Of a stretch of 25,643 bases of DNA, positions 1 through 7,261 are shown piece after piece. Under the pieces are notes generated by a model that saw only the letters and a list, made by a program, of their open reading frames with translations, had not been told where the DNA came from and made no database searches. Every line of letters begins with the position of its first letter. Within the stretch, counting starts at the first letter, position 1. The DNA comes from a virus, in IMG/VR virus record IMGVR_UViG_3300009068_000170, positions 1-25,643 of that record; one strand, given 5' to 3'. A program made the translations under genes and the position numbers.

Positions 1-176
1 AAATTAGATCTTTAAGCTTTACAGATGCTGGATCAACTAGAAGCTACGATCCTAGTGCATCTATTAATTTACCAACAGGTAGCTATGTAGATTTATATGT
101 AGATACAGGCGCTTCAGGTTATTCAGGATTTTCTTGGGTAGTATTAGCAACTGGCTCCGCTTATGGGTCAATATAA
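1..176 (+). CDS. C-terminal end of a probable phage structural protein (partial)
   Basis: An open frame enters at the left edge (first full codon at base 3) and stops with TAA at 174-176. The 57 visible residues are rich in Ser, Gly, Thr and Tyr in an alternating beta-like pattern (SYVDLYVDTGAS, FSWVVLATGSAYGSI). This style is common at the C-terminal ends of phage tail, fibre or other virion proteins, but no family can be named from this fragment. The start lies outside the window. Confidence 0.6.
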   Translation, partial: IRSLSFTDAGSTRSYDPSASINLPTGSYVDLYVDTGASGYSGFSWVVLATGSAYGSI

Positions 177-185
177 TTAGTTTAA

Positions 186-365
<180 letters not shown>

Positions 366-376
366 AATTAATTTTG

Positions 377-384
377 TATATTTG
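377..384 (+). promoter_or_regulatory. Bacteroidota-type promoter box (TATATTTG)
   Basis: TTTTG directly followed by TATATTTG, matching the Bacteroidota -7 consensus TAnnTTTG. It ends 17 nt before the ATG at 402, so any leader would be about 10 nt. The same TTTTGTATATTTG string precedes the polymerase gene. Confidence 0.55.
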
Positions 385-401
385 ATTTATATAATAAAGT
401 T

Positions 402-632
402 ATGGTATTAACAATCGGCGAAGGAATAGTATATTTAGTAGTCACTTTAATTTTAATGGGAATTCAAGTTTGGCAGGTAAGAAAATTTCATTTACAAAAT
501 AAAGAAATAGATCTTCTTTGGGAACAGATAGGAATACTAGCTATGACTACTAGTCTTAATATAGAAAAACTTCAAAAATCAATAGATGAAAAAGAATCAA
601 AAAATAAAACAAGACTTAAATCAAAAGTCTAA
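402..632 (+). CDS. Small single-pass membrane protein, unknown function
   Basis: 76 aa. Residues 7-24 (EGIVYLVVTLILMGIQVW) form one hydrophobic membrane segment, followed by a charged tail (residues 25-76) with coiled-coil-like heptads and a Lys-rich end. The ATG sits 17 nt after a clear promoter box. The last 47 nt overlap the next gene in another frame. The topology (short N-terminal anchor, long charged tail) is seen in phage holin-like or anchoring proteins, but nothing here identifies a role. Confidence 0.65.
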   Translation: MVLTIGEGIVYLVVTLILMGIQVWQVRKFHLQNKEIDLLWEQIGILAMTTSLNIEKLQKSIDEKESKNKTRLKSKV

Positions 633-786
633 AGGTCTTGGAGACACTATTGCTAAAGTAACTAATTTTTTTGGTATAGATATTTTAGCAGATAAAATAG
701 CAAAATTCTTTGGTAAAGAAGACTGCGGCTGCACTAGAAGAAAAGACAAATTAAATAAACTTGTTCCTTATAAAAAAAATAAATAG
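586..786 (+). CDS. Small basic protein with DCGC motif
   Basis: 66 aa, strongly basic. It begins inside the 3' end of the preceding gene (47-nt overlap). The middle part, GLGDTIAKVTNFFGIDILADK, is amphipathic, and it ends in a motif DCGCTRRKDKLNKLVPY. Proteins with a GLGDTI...CGC-x-x-R-x-x-x-LN pattern recur in Bacteroidota phages to my knowledge, without an assigned role. The two cysteines suggest metal binding or a disulfide. An internal later start is possible, but none is better placed. Confidence 0.6.
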   Translation: MKKNQKIKQDLNQKSKGLGDTIAKVTNFFGIDILADKIAKFFGKEDCGCTRRKDKLNKLVPYKKNK

Positions 787-788
787 TT

Positions 789-1808
789 ATGAAATTAGAA
801 AAATTTGAAAAACTTAAGGTACGATTAGAAATACTTAAGTTAGAAAAAAACTTTTTTACTTTAGATAAGGTTTTATATTATTTTTCTTTTTTAGGAAATA
901 TATTTCTTATTTATTTCGGATATTTCTTTATCAAATCAATTACAGATACCCTACCTAATTTATTTCCATATCAAAATACATTTTTAGCAATTTTTATTGC
1001 TCTATTTTTAACTGGTTATGAATTAACAAAAAGATTTGTAGTAGAACAATTCACTATTTTTGCTTTAAAAAGTAAATCATTTACAGCAGGATTAGTTTTT
1101 GGATTAGCAGTTTCTTTAATGTTGATAGCAGGATCTTTTTATTTATCAATTAATGGTGCTCATAGACTTGTAGATAATACTCAAATAATTGTAAGTAAGA
1201 TAGATGAAACGGCATCAATAAAATTAGATTCAGTATCTAAATATTATGATAAAGAAATTCTATATTATAGGACTCAACCTGCAAAAACAAGACAAGATAG
1301 AAAATATAGGGATTCTATAGTCGCTGAATTACAAATCAGTAAAGATAAAAGACTTGCAGAAATAGAAACAAAAATTAAAGCAGGTTCTAAATTAGATATA
1401 GATAAAAATAAAGAGAATGACACAGCATTTATCTTTATGACTTTTTTCTTAGAGTTTATTATAGTTTTAGGAGTTGGATTTAATTCATTCTATACAGTTG
1501 GATCATATAATGAAACAAAAACTCTTTTACAAACTCCAAAATATAAACAAATACAACTTAATTTACAACTACTTAAATTATATTATCAAGCAGGAAAAAA
1601 GAATTCTGGAGACGCAGTATTATCTGCTAGTAAATTTCAATCTATAGTAAAAAATCAAAAAATAGGATGCACTCAGTCTGAAGTAAAAAACTTTATAGTA
1701 CTTTGTTTTGAATTAGGTATAACTAAAGAGATTAGAAGCAGAAAAAAAGAGTATCAAGTATCTTATGAAGAGGCTAAAGCATTGATTCTCAAGGACGAAA
1801 TACTGTAA
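789..1808 (+). CDS. Multi-pass membrane protein with cytoplasmic C-terminal domain
   Basis: 339 aa, starting 2 nt after the preceding stop. Four hydrophobic segments are visible near residues 30-50, 62-79, 98-120 and 212-236. A charged stretch (about 125-210) with helical heptads lies between segments three and four. The C-terminal part (about 265-339) is soluble and contains CTQSEVKNFIVLCFELGITKE, which could be a small winged-helix-like fold. I do not recognise the family. Its place behind two small genes under one promoter suggests a co-transcribed membrane set. Confidence 0.65.
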   Translation: MKLEKFEKLKVRLEILKLEKNFFTLDKVLYYFSFLGNIFLIYFGYFFIKSITDTLPNLFPYQNTFLAIFIALFLTGYELTKRFVVEQFTIFALKSKSFTAGLVFGLAVSLMLIAGSFYLSINGAHRLVDNTQIIVSKIDETASIKLDSVSKYYDKEILYYRTQPAKTRQDRKYRDSIVAELQISKDKRLAEIETKIKAGSKLDIDKNKENDTAFIFMTFFLEFIIVLGVGFNSFYTVGSYNETKTLLQTPKYKQIQLNLQLLKLYYQAGKKNSGDAVLSASKFQSIVKNQKIGCTQSEVKNFIVLCFELGITKEIRSRKKEYQVSYEEAKALILKDEIL

Positions 1809-1839
1809 GCCAATATTTTTTTATTGTAAAATTATTTTG

Positions 1840-1847
1840 TATATTTG
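1840..1847 (+). promoter_or_regulatory. Promoter box for the DNA polymerase gene, near-leaderless
   Basis: TTTTG-TATATTTG ends only 4 nt before the ATG at 1852. If transcription begins the usual 5-7 nt after the box, the mRNA starts at or next to the start codon, so the polymerase transcript would be leaderless. Confidence 0.55.
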
Positions 1848-1851
1848 ATAT

Positions 1852-4155
1852 ATGAATAAAAGTTATGTAACCGTAGACACAGTAGACAAACTAAAAAGTG
1901 TAATAGAACACATTAAAGCAAACGAAGTAATAGCGTTTGATACTGAGACAAATAGTCTTAATCCACGTAAAGGCAAAATCATAGGCTTCTCAGTTTCAGG
2001 AGAAGAAGGTAAAGGCTATTATATGCCAACTATGATATTCAAAGATAATGAGCTTCAAGACGCTATGATTGAAGATAAACTTGCTCATGATCTTGCAAAG
2101 AAAACAATATCACTACTTATTGGAAAAAAATTAATTATGCATAACGCATCTTTTGATACAAGATTCGTTAAGTGTTTTTATGGTATTAATTTACTTCCTA
2201 GTCTTTATGCAGATACGCTTTTATTAGTTCATACAGTAAAAGAAGAAGGCGCAGGTTATATGGCAGGTTCTCCATTCGGTCTTAAGGATATTGCTAAAAT
2301 GATTCAAGCACATATCGGTTTAGATATTGAAAAATCTGCTAATGAAGAACAAATAGCTCTTAAGACTTCTATTAAAGAAAATGGCGGATCAATTACAAGA
2401 GAGAGTTATGAAATATGGAAAGCTGATCTAGAACTACTTTCAGAATATGCTGCTGCAGATACTGACTTAACTTTAAGAGTTTATAATCATTTTATTAAGC
2501 AGCTTTACGCAGAAGGTCTAGAAAAGTTTTTCTTTGAAGATGAGGTTATGCCTTTATATAAAGAGGTTACAATTCCAATGGAGCAAGTAGGTGTTAAATT
2601 AGATCTTCCTTTAATTAATAAAGCAAAGACAGATATTGAAATACATTTAAAAGAATATTCTGATCTTGTAACGAAAGAGTTATTACAAAATTCAGATGTA
2701 AAAGCTTGGGTAGTTTATAAAGCTAAAGATGCATATCCAGCAAATAATAAAGGAACATTTGCTCAAGAGTTATGTAAAGAGTTTGATCTACCTTTAGAAA
2801 GGTCAGAAAAAACACAAAAATTTAATATAAATAAATCTGCACTAACAAGACTTCCTGAATCTCAAATAAAACACTTTTTAATACATGGAGATCCTGCAGT
2901 ACTAGATAAAGACCTATGTATTAAAATTAGTCTTCGTTTATGGAAAGAAGATAATGATGGGGCATTCTTTAATATACAGTCTAAAGATCAAATGGGTGAA
3001 ATTGCTTTTGGAGTTCTTGGTATTAAACCAATGTCAAAGACTGCAAAAGGTAAACCTCAATTTGATGATGATATGGTCCAATCAATAGCAGAGAAATATA
3101 GCTGGGCAAAAAACCTTAGAATATATAATAGACTACTTAAAATTAGATCTACTTACATAGAAAGATTTTTAACAGCTCAAGAAGATGGTAGATACTATTT
3201 CTATTATAAACAACATGGTACAGTATCTGGTAGATATGGTTCTGATGCTCAACAATTACCTAGACCTAAAGAGGAAGGCGATGATGATCCAATAGTTATT
3301 GAATATAATAATTTGATCCGAGCATTTTTTATACCTGATGTACATAATATTTTTATCGATTGTGACTATGAATCTCTTGAGCCTCATACATTTGCTCACG
3401 TATCTGGTGATGAAGGCTTAAAAGATATTTTTAGAAATGGTTGGGATTTTTATTCTACAATTGCTATAAAAACAGAAAAACTAAATCAATATTCTCCAGA
3501 TAAAAAAGCACCAAACTATCTACGTAAGTTAGATCCTAAACTAAGAAATAAAGCTAAAGCTTATTCATTAGGTATTCCTTATGGAATGGGTGCTTATGCT
3601 CTAGGTATGAATTTAGGTATTCCTACTAAAGAAGCAAAAAAACTTGTTGAAGGTTATTTAAGTGGGTATCCGCAACTTAGAGAGTGGATGGATTCTTCTA
3701 AAGCTCAAGCAAAAGCTGTAGGATTTGTTAAGACTCAAGTTGGTCGTGTAAGACACTTACCTAAAGTAAAAGCGATCTATGATAAAATTGGAGACGATCT
3801 ACTCGACTGGAATATCAAGAAAGAGATGGAGTATCAATATGGCGTAGATAAAGTAAAAAACCTCTCGAGAGACTATATAAATGGATTAAATAATAGTTGT
3901 AATGTTCAAATTCAAGGTCTTGCTGCATCTATTGTAAACAGAGCGGCATTAGCTATCAATAGAAAGTTTAAGGAACTAAATATACGTGGCTGGGTATGCG
4001 CACAGATCCATGACCAGTTAGTTATTGAAGTAGATCATGATATCGCAGAAGATGCGGCCAAAATAGTCCAGGATTGCATGGAGAATACAACTAAACTTAG
4101 TATTGCTTTGAAAGCACCACCATCCCTAGCTAAAAACCTTCGTGATGGTCACTAA
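1852..4155 (+). CDS. polA: Family A DNA polymerase with 3'-5' exonuclease
   Basis: 767 aa replicative polymerase. The N-terminal DEDDy exonuclease shows Exo I (D30-x-E32 in FDTETN), Exo II (N98-x3-D102) and Exo III (Y199-x3-D203). The polymerase domain shows motif A with catalytic D505 (CDYESLEPHTFAH), motif B R565-x3-K569-x7-Y577-G, and motif C H720-D721-Q722. There is no 5' nuclease domain, as is usual for phage enzymes. Three points are odd: motif A reads DYESLEPHT where DYSQIELR is typical, the O-helix residue equivalent to E. coli F762 is L573, and the HDE of motif C is HDQ. Leu at the 762 position is known from many viral PolA enzymes and linked to slower, more accurate synthesis. The aspartates needed for catalysis are intact, so I expect an active enzyme. 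Confidence 0.97.
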   Translation: MNKSYVTVDTVDKLKSVIEHIKANEVIAFDTETNSLNPRKGKIIGFSVSGEEGKGYYMPTMIFKDNELQDAMIEDKLAHDLAKKTISLLIGKKLIMHNASFDTRFVKCFYGINLLPSLYADTLLLVHTVKEEGAGYMAGSPFGLKDIAKMIQAHIGLDIEKSANEEQIALKTSIKENGGSITRESYEIWKADLELLSEYAAADTDLTLRVYNHFIKQLYAEGLEKFFFEDEVMPLYKEVTIPMEQVGVKLDLPLINKAKTDIEIHLKEYSDLVTKELLQNSDVKAWVVYKAKDAYPANNKGTFAQELCKEFDLPLERSEKTQKFNINKSALTRLPESQIKHFLIHGDPAVLDKDLCIKISLRLWKEDNDGAFFNIQSKDQMGEIAFGVLGIKPMSKTAKGKPQFDDDMVQSIAEKYSWAKNLRIYNRLLKIRSTYIERFLTAQEDGRYYFYYKQHGTVSGRYGSDAQQLPRPKEEGDDDPIVIEYNNLIRAFFIPDVHNIFIDCDYESLEPHTFAHVSGDEGLKDIFRNGWDFYSTIAIKTEKLNQYSPDKKAPNYLRKLDPKLRNKAKAYSLGIPYGMGAYALGMNLGIPTKEAKKLVEGYLSGYPQLREWMDSSKAQAKAVGFVKTQVGRVRHLPKVKAIYDKIGDDLLDWNIKKEMEYQYGVDKVKNLSRDYINGLNNSCNVQIQGLAASIVNRAALAINRKFKELNIRGWVCAQIHDQLVIEVDHDIAEDAAKIVQDCMENTTKLSIALKAPPSLAKNLRDGH

Positions 4156-4188
4156 AAAGAAAAATTATTTATCTCTACAAAAATTATA

Positions 4189-4196
4189 TATATTTA
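4189..4196 (+). promoter_or_regulatory. Promoter box for the chaperone module
   Basis: TATATTTA inside an ATATATATTTATAAT stretch, about 83 nt upstream of the hsp20 ATG. It is the only promoter-like box between the polymerase gene and hsp20. Unlike most promoters here it leaves a leader of roughly 75 nt. Confidence 0.4.
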
Positions 4197-4209
4197 TAAT
4201 AAAAGGTAC

Positions 4210-4219
4210 GGTAGGCCTT
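4210..4219 (+). repeat. Inverted repeat flanking hsp20, left copy
   Basis: GGTAGGCCTT, the exact reverse complement of AAGGCCTACC at 4693-4702. The two copies bracket the hsp20 gene, one in its leader and one just after its stop. Confidence 0.45.
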
Positions 4220-4246
4220 TAGTTACGAAATAAACAATTATAAACC

Positions 4247-4263
4247 GTTCACCGGAAGGGAAC
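4247..4263 (+). promoter_or_regulatory. Leader hairpin with GGAA tetraloop before hsp20
   Basis: The leader can fold as GUUC-A-CC-GGAA-GG-GAAC: six base pairs, one bulged A and a GNRA-type GGAA tetraloop. It ends 15 nt before the start codon. A small hairpin next to the start of a heat-shock gene could act in translation control (for example as a thermosensor), but this is inference from position only. Confidence 0.35.
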
Positions 4264-4278
4264 ACAAAACAAAAAAAC

Positions 4279-4689
4279 ATGGGAACATTAAGACCATTAG
4301 AGCTTGATCCATTCGACTTGCTCTGGAAAGACCTCTTCGAAACAGTACCACACTTCTCTGCAATTACGCAGAAAATATCGCATCCAGTAGACATTTATGA
4401 AACAGAAAACGGCATCTCTTTTGAGGTTGCTGCAGTAGGCCTAGACAAAGAAGACATAGACATTCTAGTTGACGGAGACCAACTTCGTATTAAATACGAA
4501 AAAGTAAAACCAGTAAATCAAGAATCTGTTATTTATCGAGGAATTAAAAGATCAGGATTTGATCTAAGTTGGAAAATCTCAGTTAAATTTGAAATTTCTA
4601 AATTAGAAGCAAAACTTGAAAAAGGACTTTTAATTTTAGATATTCCTTACGCAGAATCTAAAAAACCAAAACAAATAGAAATTAAATAA
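4279..4689 (+). CDS. Small heat-shock protein (Hsp20, alpha-crystallin family)
   Basis: 136 aa ATP-independent holdase that would bind unfolding proteins and pass them to GroEL or Hsp70. The alpha-crystallin domain runs from about residue 35 to 130: HPVDIYETENGISFEVAAVGLDK is its opening strand pair, KFEISKLEAKLEKGLLILDIP carries the conserved A-x-L-x-x-G-L-L-x-I-x-I-P ending. The N-terminal arm (about 35 aa) and C-terminal tail (KPKQIEIK, with an I-E-I motif suited to the IXI oligomer contact) are both present, so the protein looks complete. It is the first gene of a module with GroES and GroEL. Cyanophages are known to carry Hsp20; the combination with a full chaperonin is less usual. Confidence 0.9.
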   Translation: MGTLRPLELDPFDLLWKDLFETVPHFSAITQKISHPVDIYETENGISFEVAAVGLDKEDIDILVDGDQLRIKYEKVKPVNQESVIYRGIKRSGFDLSWKISVKFEISKLEAKLEKGLLILDIPYAESKKPKQIEIK

Positions 4690-4692
4690 AGT

Positions 4693-4702
4693 AAGGCCTA
4701 CC
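4693..4702 (-). repeat. Inverted repeat flanking hsp20, right copy
   Basis: AAGGCCTACC, reverse complement of 4210-4219, starting three bases after the hsp20 stop. The next bases repeat CCTA twice (CCTACCTAAG). Confidence 0.45.
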
Positions 4703-4712
4703 TACCTAAGTT

Positions 4713-4901
4713 ATGTTTTCAATCTGCAAAAATTTCATTAAAGTAAATGATGACTTATTTTTAGTCAAGCGAGTTCTATTCGAAGATCGGATAAAAGATC
4801 TTGAAGGAATTAAACAATGGCTTGGAGCAGATTCTGTTTATAAAAAAGATAACCTACTCTATTTTTGTATTAAAATAGATGAATTAGAAATTGTAAATTA
4901 A
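4713..4901 (+). CDS. 62-aa protein of unknown function in the chaperone module
   Basis: A short frame starting 23 nt after hsp20 and ending 6 nt before groES. The sequence (FIKVNDDLFLVKRVLFEDRIKDLEGIKQWLGADSVYKKDNLLYFCIKIDELE) looks like a small alpha-beta domain with no signal peptide or membrane segment. Similar short proteins in phages form small housekeeping families without known role. Because it lies between hsp20 and groES and has tight spacing, it is probably co-transcribed with them. Confidence 0.65.
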   Translation: MFSICKNFIKVNDDLFLVKRVLFEDRIKDLEGIKQWLGADSVYKKDNLLYFCIKIDELEIVN

Positions 4902-4907
4902 CAATAT

Positions 4908-5198
4908 ATGAATAAAATAACCCCGCTAAATGGTTTCATTTTGTTGAAACCAATAGAGACACAAGAAGAGACATTCGGTAATATCATTATTCCTGATCTA
5001 GGCAAAGAAAGACCTGAAATGGGAGAAGTAGTAGCAACCTCTGATATCTACAATTATCATACAGATAAATTTGTAGTATCCAATATAGAAGTAGGAGAGA
5101 TTGCACTAATCCCTAAAATGGGATCTCAAAGAATTGTTCTTGACGGACAAGACTATTTCATTTGCAAAGAAACGGATATTTTAGGAATTATTGAATAA
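4908..5198 (+). CDS. groES: Co-chaperonin GroES
   Basis: 96 aa, the usual length for GroES. The N-terminal strand ITPLNGFILLKP matches the IRPL-x-D-R-V-x-V-K-P start of the family. Residues 16-30 (ETQEETFGNIIIPD) form the mobile loop, and the hydrophobic tripeptide III (26-28) corresponds to the IVL that docks on GroEL. The roof region and the C-terminal strand (DYFICKETDILGIIE) are also present. It is the lid of the chaperonin cage and lies 17 nt before groEL. Phages such as T4 encode a GroES substitute (gp31), but that is not sequence-similar; this one is a true GroES. Confidence 0.92.
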   Translation: MNKITPLNGFILLKPIETQEETFGNIIIPDLGKERPEMGEVVATSDIYNYHTDKFVVSNIEVGEIALIPKMGSQRIVLDGQDYFICKETDILGIIE

Positions 5199-5215
5199 AA
5201 AAATTAAATAATATT

Positions 5216-6841
5216 ATGAGTACAACAAAAAATGTTTTCGGAACAGAACTTAAAGAAAAGTTATTGTCCGGTATAGAAAAATTAAATGCATCAGTATCAT
5301 CAACACTAGGTCCAGGTGGACGCACTGTTTTAATTCGTGAACAGAATGGAGAAGTCAAAGTTACAAAAGATGGTGTAACAGTTGCTAAAGCTTTTCATAA
5401 ACTAGAAGATGATATTGAAGATCTTGGTGCACAACTTGTAAAACAAGTAAGTATTAAATCTGCAAATGAAGCAGGTGATGGTACAACAACATCTACACTT
5501 ATTGCAACTGAAATTGTAAAAGCTGGATTAAAAGAAATTCGCCAAGGTTATAATGCTGTTGAGATTAAAAATGAAATTGATAAAATTGTTTTAGAAGTAA
5601 TTCAAGAAATTAAAGATAAAGCAATTGAGATTTCTTCTGAAGAACAAATTAAACAAGTAGCAACTATTTCAGGTAATAATGATCCAGAAGTTGGAAATTT
5701 AATTGCTACCGCAATTGATAAAGTTGGTCGTGAAGGTGTTGTAACTATTGAAGAATCTAAGACAGGAGAAACTTGTCTTGAAGTTGTTGAAGGTATGCAA
5801 TTTGATCGTGGATATAAATCTCCATATTTTGTTACTAACAATACAACAATGCAAGCAGGTCTTGAAAATCCTTATATCTTATTGTATGATGGACGTATTA
5901 CAACTGCACAAGAATTGCTTCAAGTACTTACAAAAGCAAATTCAGAAAATAAATCGCTATTAATTATTGCAGAAGATATTGGAGATGAAGCTCTAGCAAC
6001 ATTAATTGTAAATAAAATGCGTGGCATTATTCAAGTATGCGCAGTAAAAGCACCAGATTTTGGTGAAAGAAAAACCCTGATCTTAGAAGATATTGCTATC
6101 TTAACCGGAGGTCAAGTTGTTTCTAAAGATAAAGGACATAAGCTTGATAAATTAACCCCAGCTCAACTTACAGATTTCTTAGGCACTGCTAGAATGTCAA
6201 CTATTACTAAAGAAGAAACTACTATTGTAGATGGTAAAGGAGACGAAGCTAAAATTGAAGCTAGAGCAATTGAGATCAAAGATCAAATTGAAAAAGCTAC
6301 TTCATTTTATGAGAAAGAAAAACTACAAGAAAGACTTGGTAAGTTGATTGGTGGTGTTGCAATTATTTCTGTAGGTGGTAATTCTGATATTGAAATTAAA
6401 GAAAAGAAAGACCGAGTAGAAGACGCACTATTTGCAACTAAAGCAGCGCTTGAAGACGGAGTAGTTCCAGGAGGAGGTACAGCATTGTATCAATCTTCTC
6501 TTAATCATAGAGCAGAGACAAGTGTTAATGTTGCAATTGCTAGGTCAATTTTATTAGATGCACTACAAGCTCCATTTAAGAAAATCCTTGATAATGCAGG
6601 AGTAAAAGATTGGTGGAATTATATTCCAAGTGAATTAGTCAAAAATAAAATTTATGATGCAAAGAATCATAAAATGGTAGATGCTTTTGAAGCTGGTATT
6701 ATTGATCCTGCAAAAGTGGTTATCACAGCGCTTAAAAATGCTGCATCGGTAGCCGGAACAATTCTAACAACAGAAAGTGTTATTTTTGAAAAATTAAATA
6801 AAGATGAGAAACCAGCAGATCCTATGATGGGTATGATGTAA
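5216..6841 (+). CDS. groEL: Chaperonin GroEL
   Basis: 541 aa, close to the 548 of E. coli GroEL. The ATP-binding and hydrolysis residues are present: D52 in KDGVTVAK, D88 in GDGTTT, and D403 in [21 protein letters not shown] (E. coli D398). The apical domain keeps the substrate and GroES binding face (GYKSPYFV near 199-206, [23 protein letters not shown] near 248-270). The C-terminal tail ends in PMMGMM, a short form of the GGM tail. Equatorial residues 430-490 ([24 protein letters not shown]) are also intact, so it should form an active ring. A codon-usage check against the neighbours would show whether it was acquired recently. A terminator follows directly. Phage GroEL genes are known (for example phage EL), but a groES-groEL pair with hsp20 is uncommon. 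Confidence 0.97.
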   Translation: MSTTKNVFGTELKEKLLSGIEKLNASVSSTLGPGGRTVLIREQNGEVKVTKDGVTVAKAFHKLEDDIEDLGAQLVKQVSIKSANEAGDGTTTSTLIATEIVKAGLKEIRQGYNAVEIKNEIDKIVLEVIQEIKDKAIEISSEEQIKQVATISGNNDPEVGNLIATAIDKVGREGVVTIEESKTGETCLEVVEGMQFDRGYKSPYFVTNNTTMQAGLENPYILLYDGRITTAQELLQVLTKANSENKSLLIIAEDIGDEALATLIVNKMRGIIQVCAVKAPDFGERKTLILEDIAILTGGQVVSKDKGHKLDKLTPAQLTDFLGTARMSTITKEETTIVDGKGDEAKIEARAIEIKDQIEKATSFYEKEKLQERLGKLIGGVAIISVGGNSDIEIKEKKDRVEDALFATKAALEDGVVPGGGTALYQSSLNHRAETSVNVAIARSILLDALQAPFKKILDNAGVKDWWNYIPSELVKNKIYDAKNHKMVDAFEAGIIDPAKVVITALKNAASVAGTILTTESVIFEKLNKDEKPADPMMGMM

Positions 6842-6848
6842 AAATAAA

Positions 6849-6870
6849 GCCCCACTTTGGTGGGGTTTTT
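6849..6870 (+). terminator. Rho-independent terminator after groEL
   Basis: CCCCAC-TTTG-GTGGGG, a perfect 6-bp GC-rich stem with a 4-nt loop, followed by five T. It begins 9 nt after the groEL stop and closes the chaperone module. Confidence 0.9.
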
Positions 6871-6872
6871 CA

Positions 6873-6880
6873 TATATTTA
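6873..6880 (+). promoter_or_regulatory. Promoter box for the 85-aa gene
   Basis: TATATTTA, 19 nt before the ATG at 6900 and immediately after the groEL terminator, giving the next gene its own start site. Confidence 0.45.
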
Positions 6881-6899
6881 TTATAGTAAATAATAAAAA

Positions 6900-7157
6900 A
6901 TGAAATCACAACTAAACGAAGTAAATAAGCTACAAAAGACAGCGGGTATTAAAATTAATGAATTGTTTGGCAAAGCATCTAAAGCACCAGATGATCAAAT
7001 AAATTACCTTTCTTCGGTTTTTAATTTCATGCCTGATGATGTAGTCTATGCAGCAGAAGACTTAGAAAAAGAATTAAAAAAAGTAGGCGTAAAATTTAGT
7101 GGTGAATTAATAAATGCCATAAAAGACTTAGTCGTAGCTGCTAGAAATTCAAAATAA
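6900..7157 (+). CDS. 85-aa helical protein of unknown function, monocistronic
   Basis: An all-helical, mildly charged protein. The N-terminal stretch NEVNKLQKTAGIKI resembles the short E-x-x-R/K-L-Q-x-x-A-G-I motif found at the start of many phage proteins of unknown role (from memory, in tailed phages of marine hosts). The rest (DDVVYAAEDLEKELKKVGVKFSGELINAIKDLVVAAR) forms amphipathic helices. It is bracketed by its own promoter box and its own strong terminator, which suggests separate and possibly high expression, as for a minor virion or DNA-binding protein. Confidence 0.65.
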   Translation: MKSQLNEVNKLQKTAGIKINELFGKASKAPDDQINYLSSVFNFMPDDVVYAAEDLEKELKKVGVKFSGELINAIKDLVVAARNSK

Positions 7158-7168
7158 AAAAATAAGTG

Positions 7169-7194
7169 AAGCCCTCAATTACGAGGGCTTTTTT
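7169..7194 (+). terminator. Rho-independent terminator
   Basis: AAGCCCTC-AATTAC-GAGGGCTT: an 8-bp perfect stem with a 6-nt loop followed by TTTT. It ends the transcript of the 85-aa gene. Confidence 0.88.
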
Positions 7195-7237
7195 ATTATA
7201 CTTAATAGATAAAGTTTCTAAGTAATTAGAAATTGTT

Positions 7238-7245
7238 TATATTTG
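7238..7245 (+). promoter_or_regulatory. Promoter box for the SGNH / hypermodification-like block
   Basis: TATATTTG, matching TAnnTTTG exactly, 16 nt before the ATG at 7262 and downstream of a terminator. It would drive the block 7262-10821. Confidence 0.55.
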
Positions 7246-7261
7246 AATAAATAAACAGGTT

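Noticed and set aside
4194-4394. Open frame on the minus strand across the hsp20 leader and start
   Set aside because: It lies opposite the hsp20 promoter, leader and first codons, has no promoter or start context, and its product is low complexity without domain features.
5602-5841. Minus-strand and alternative-frame open frames inside groEL (5602-5841, 5748-5963, 6667-6909)
   Set aside because: They are shadows of the strongly conserved GroEL reading frame.
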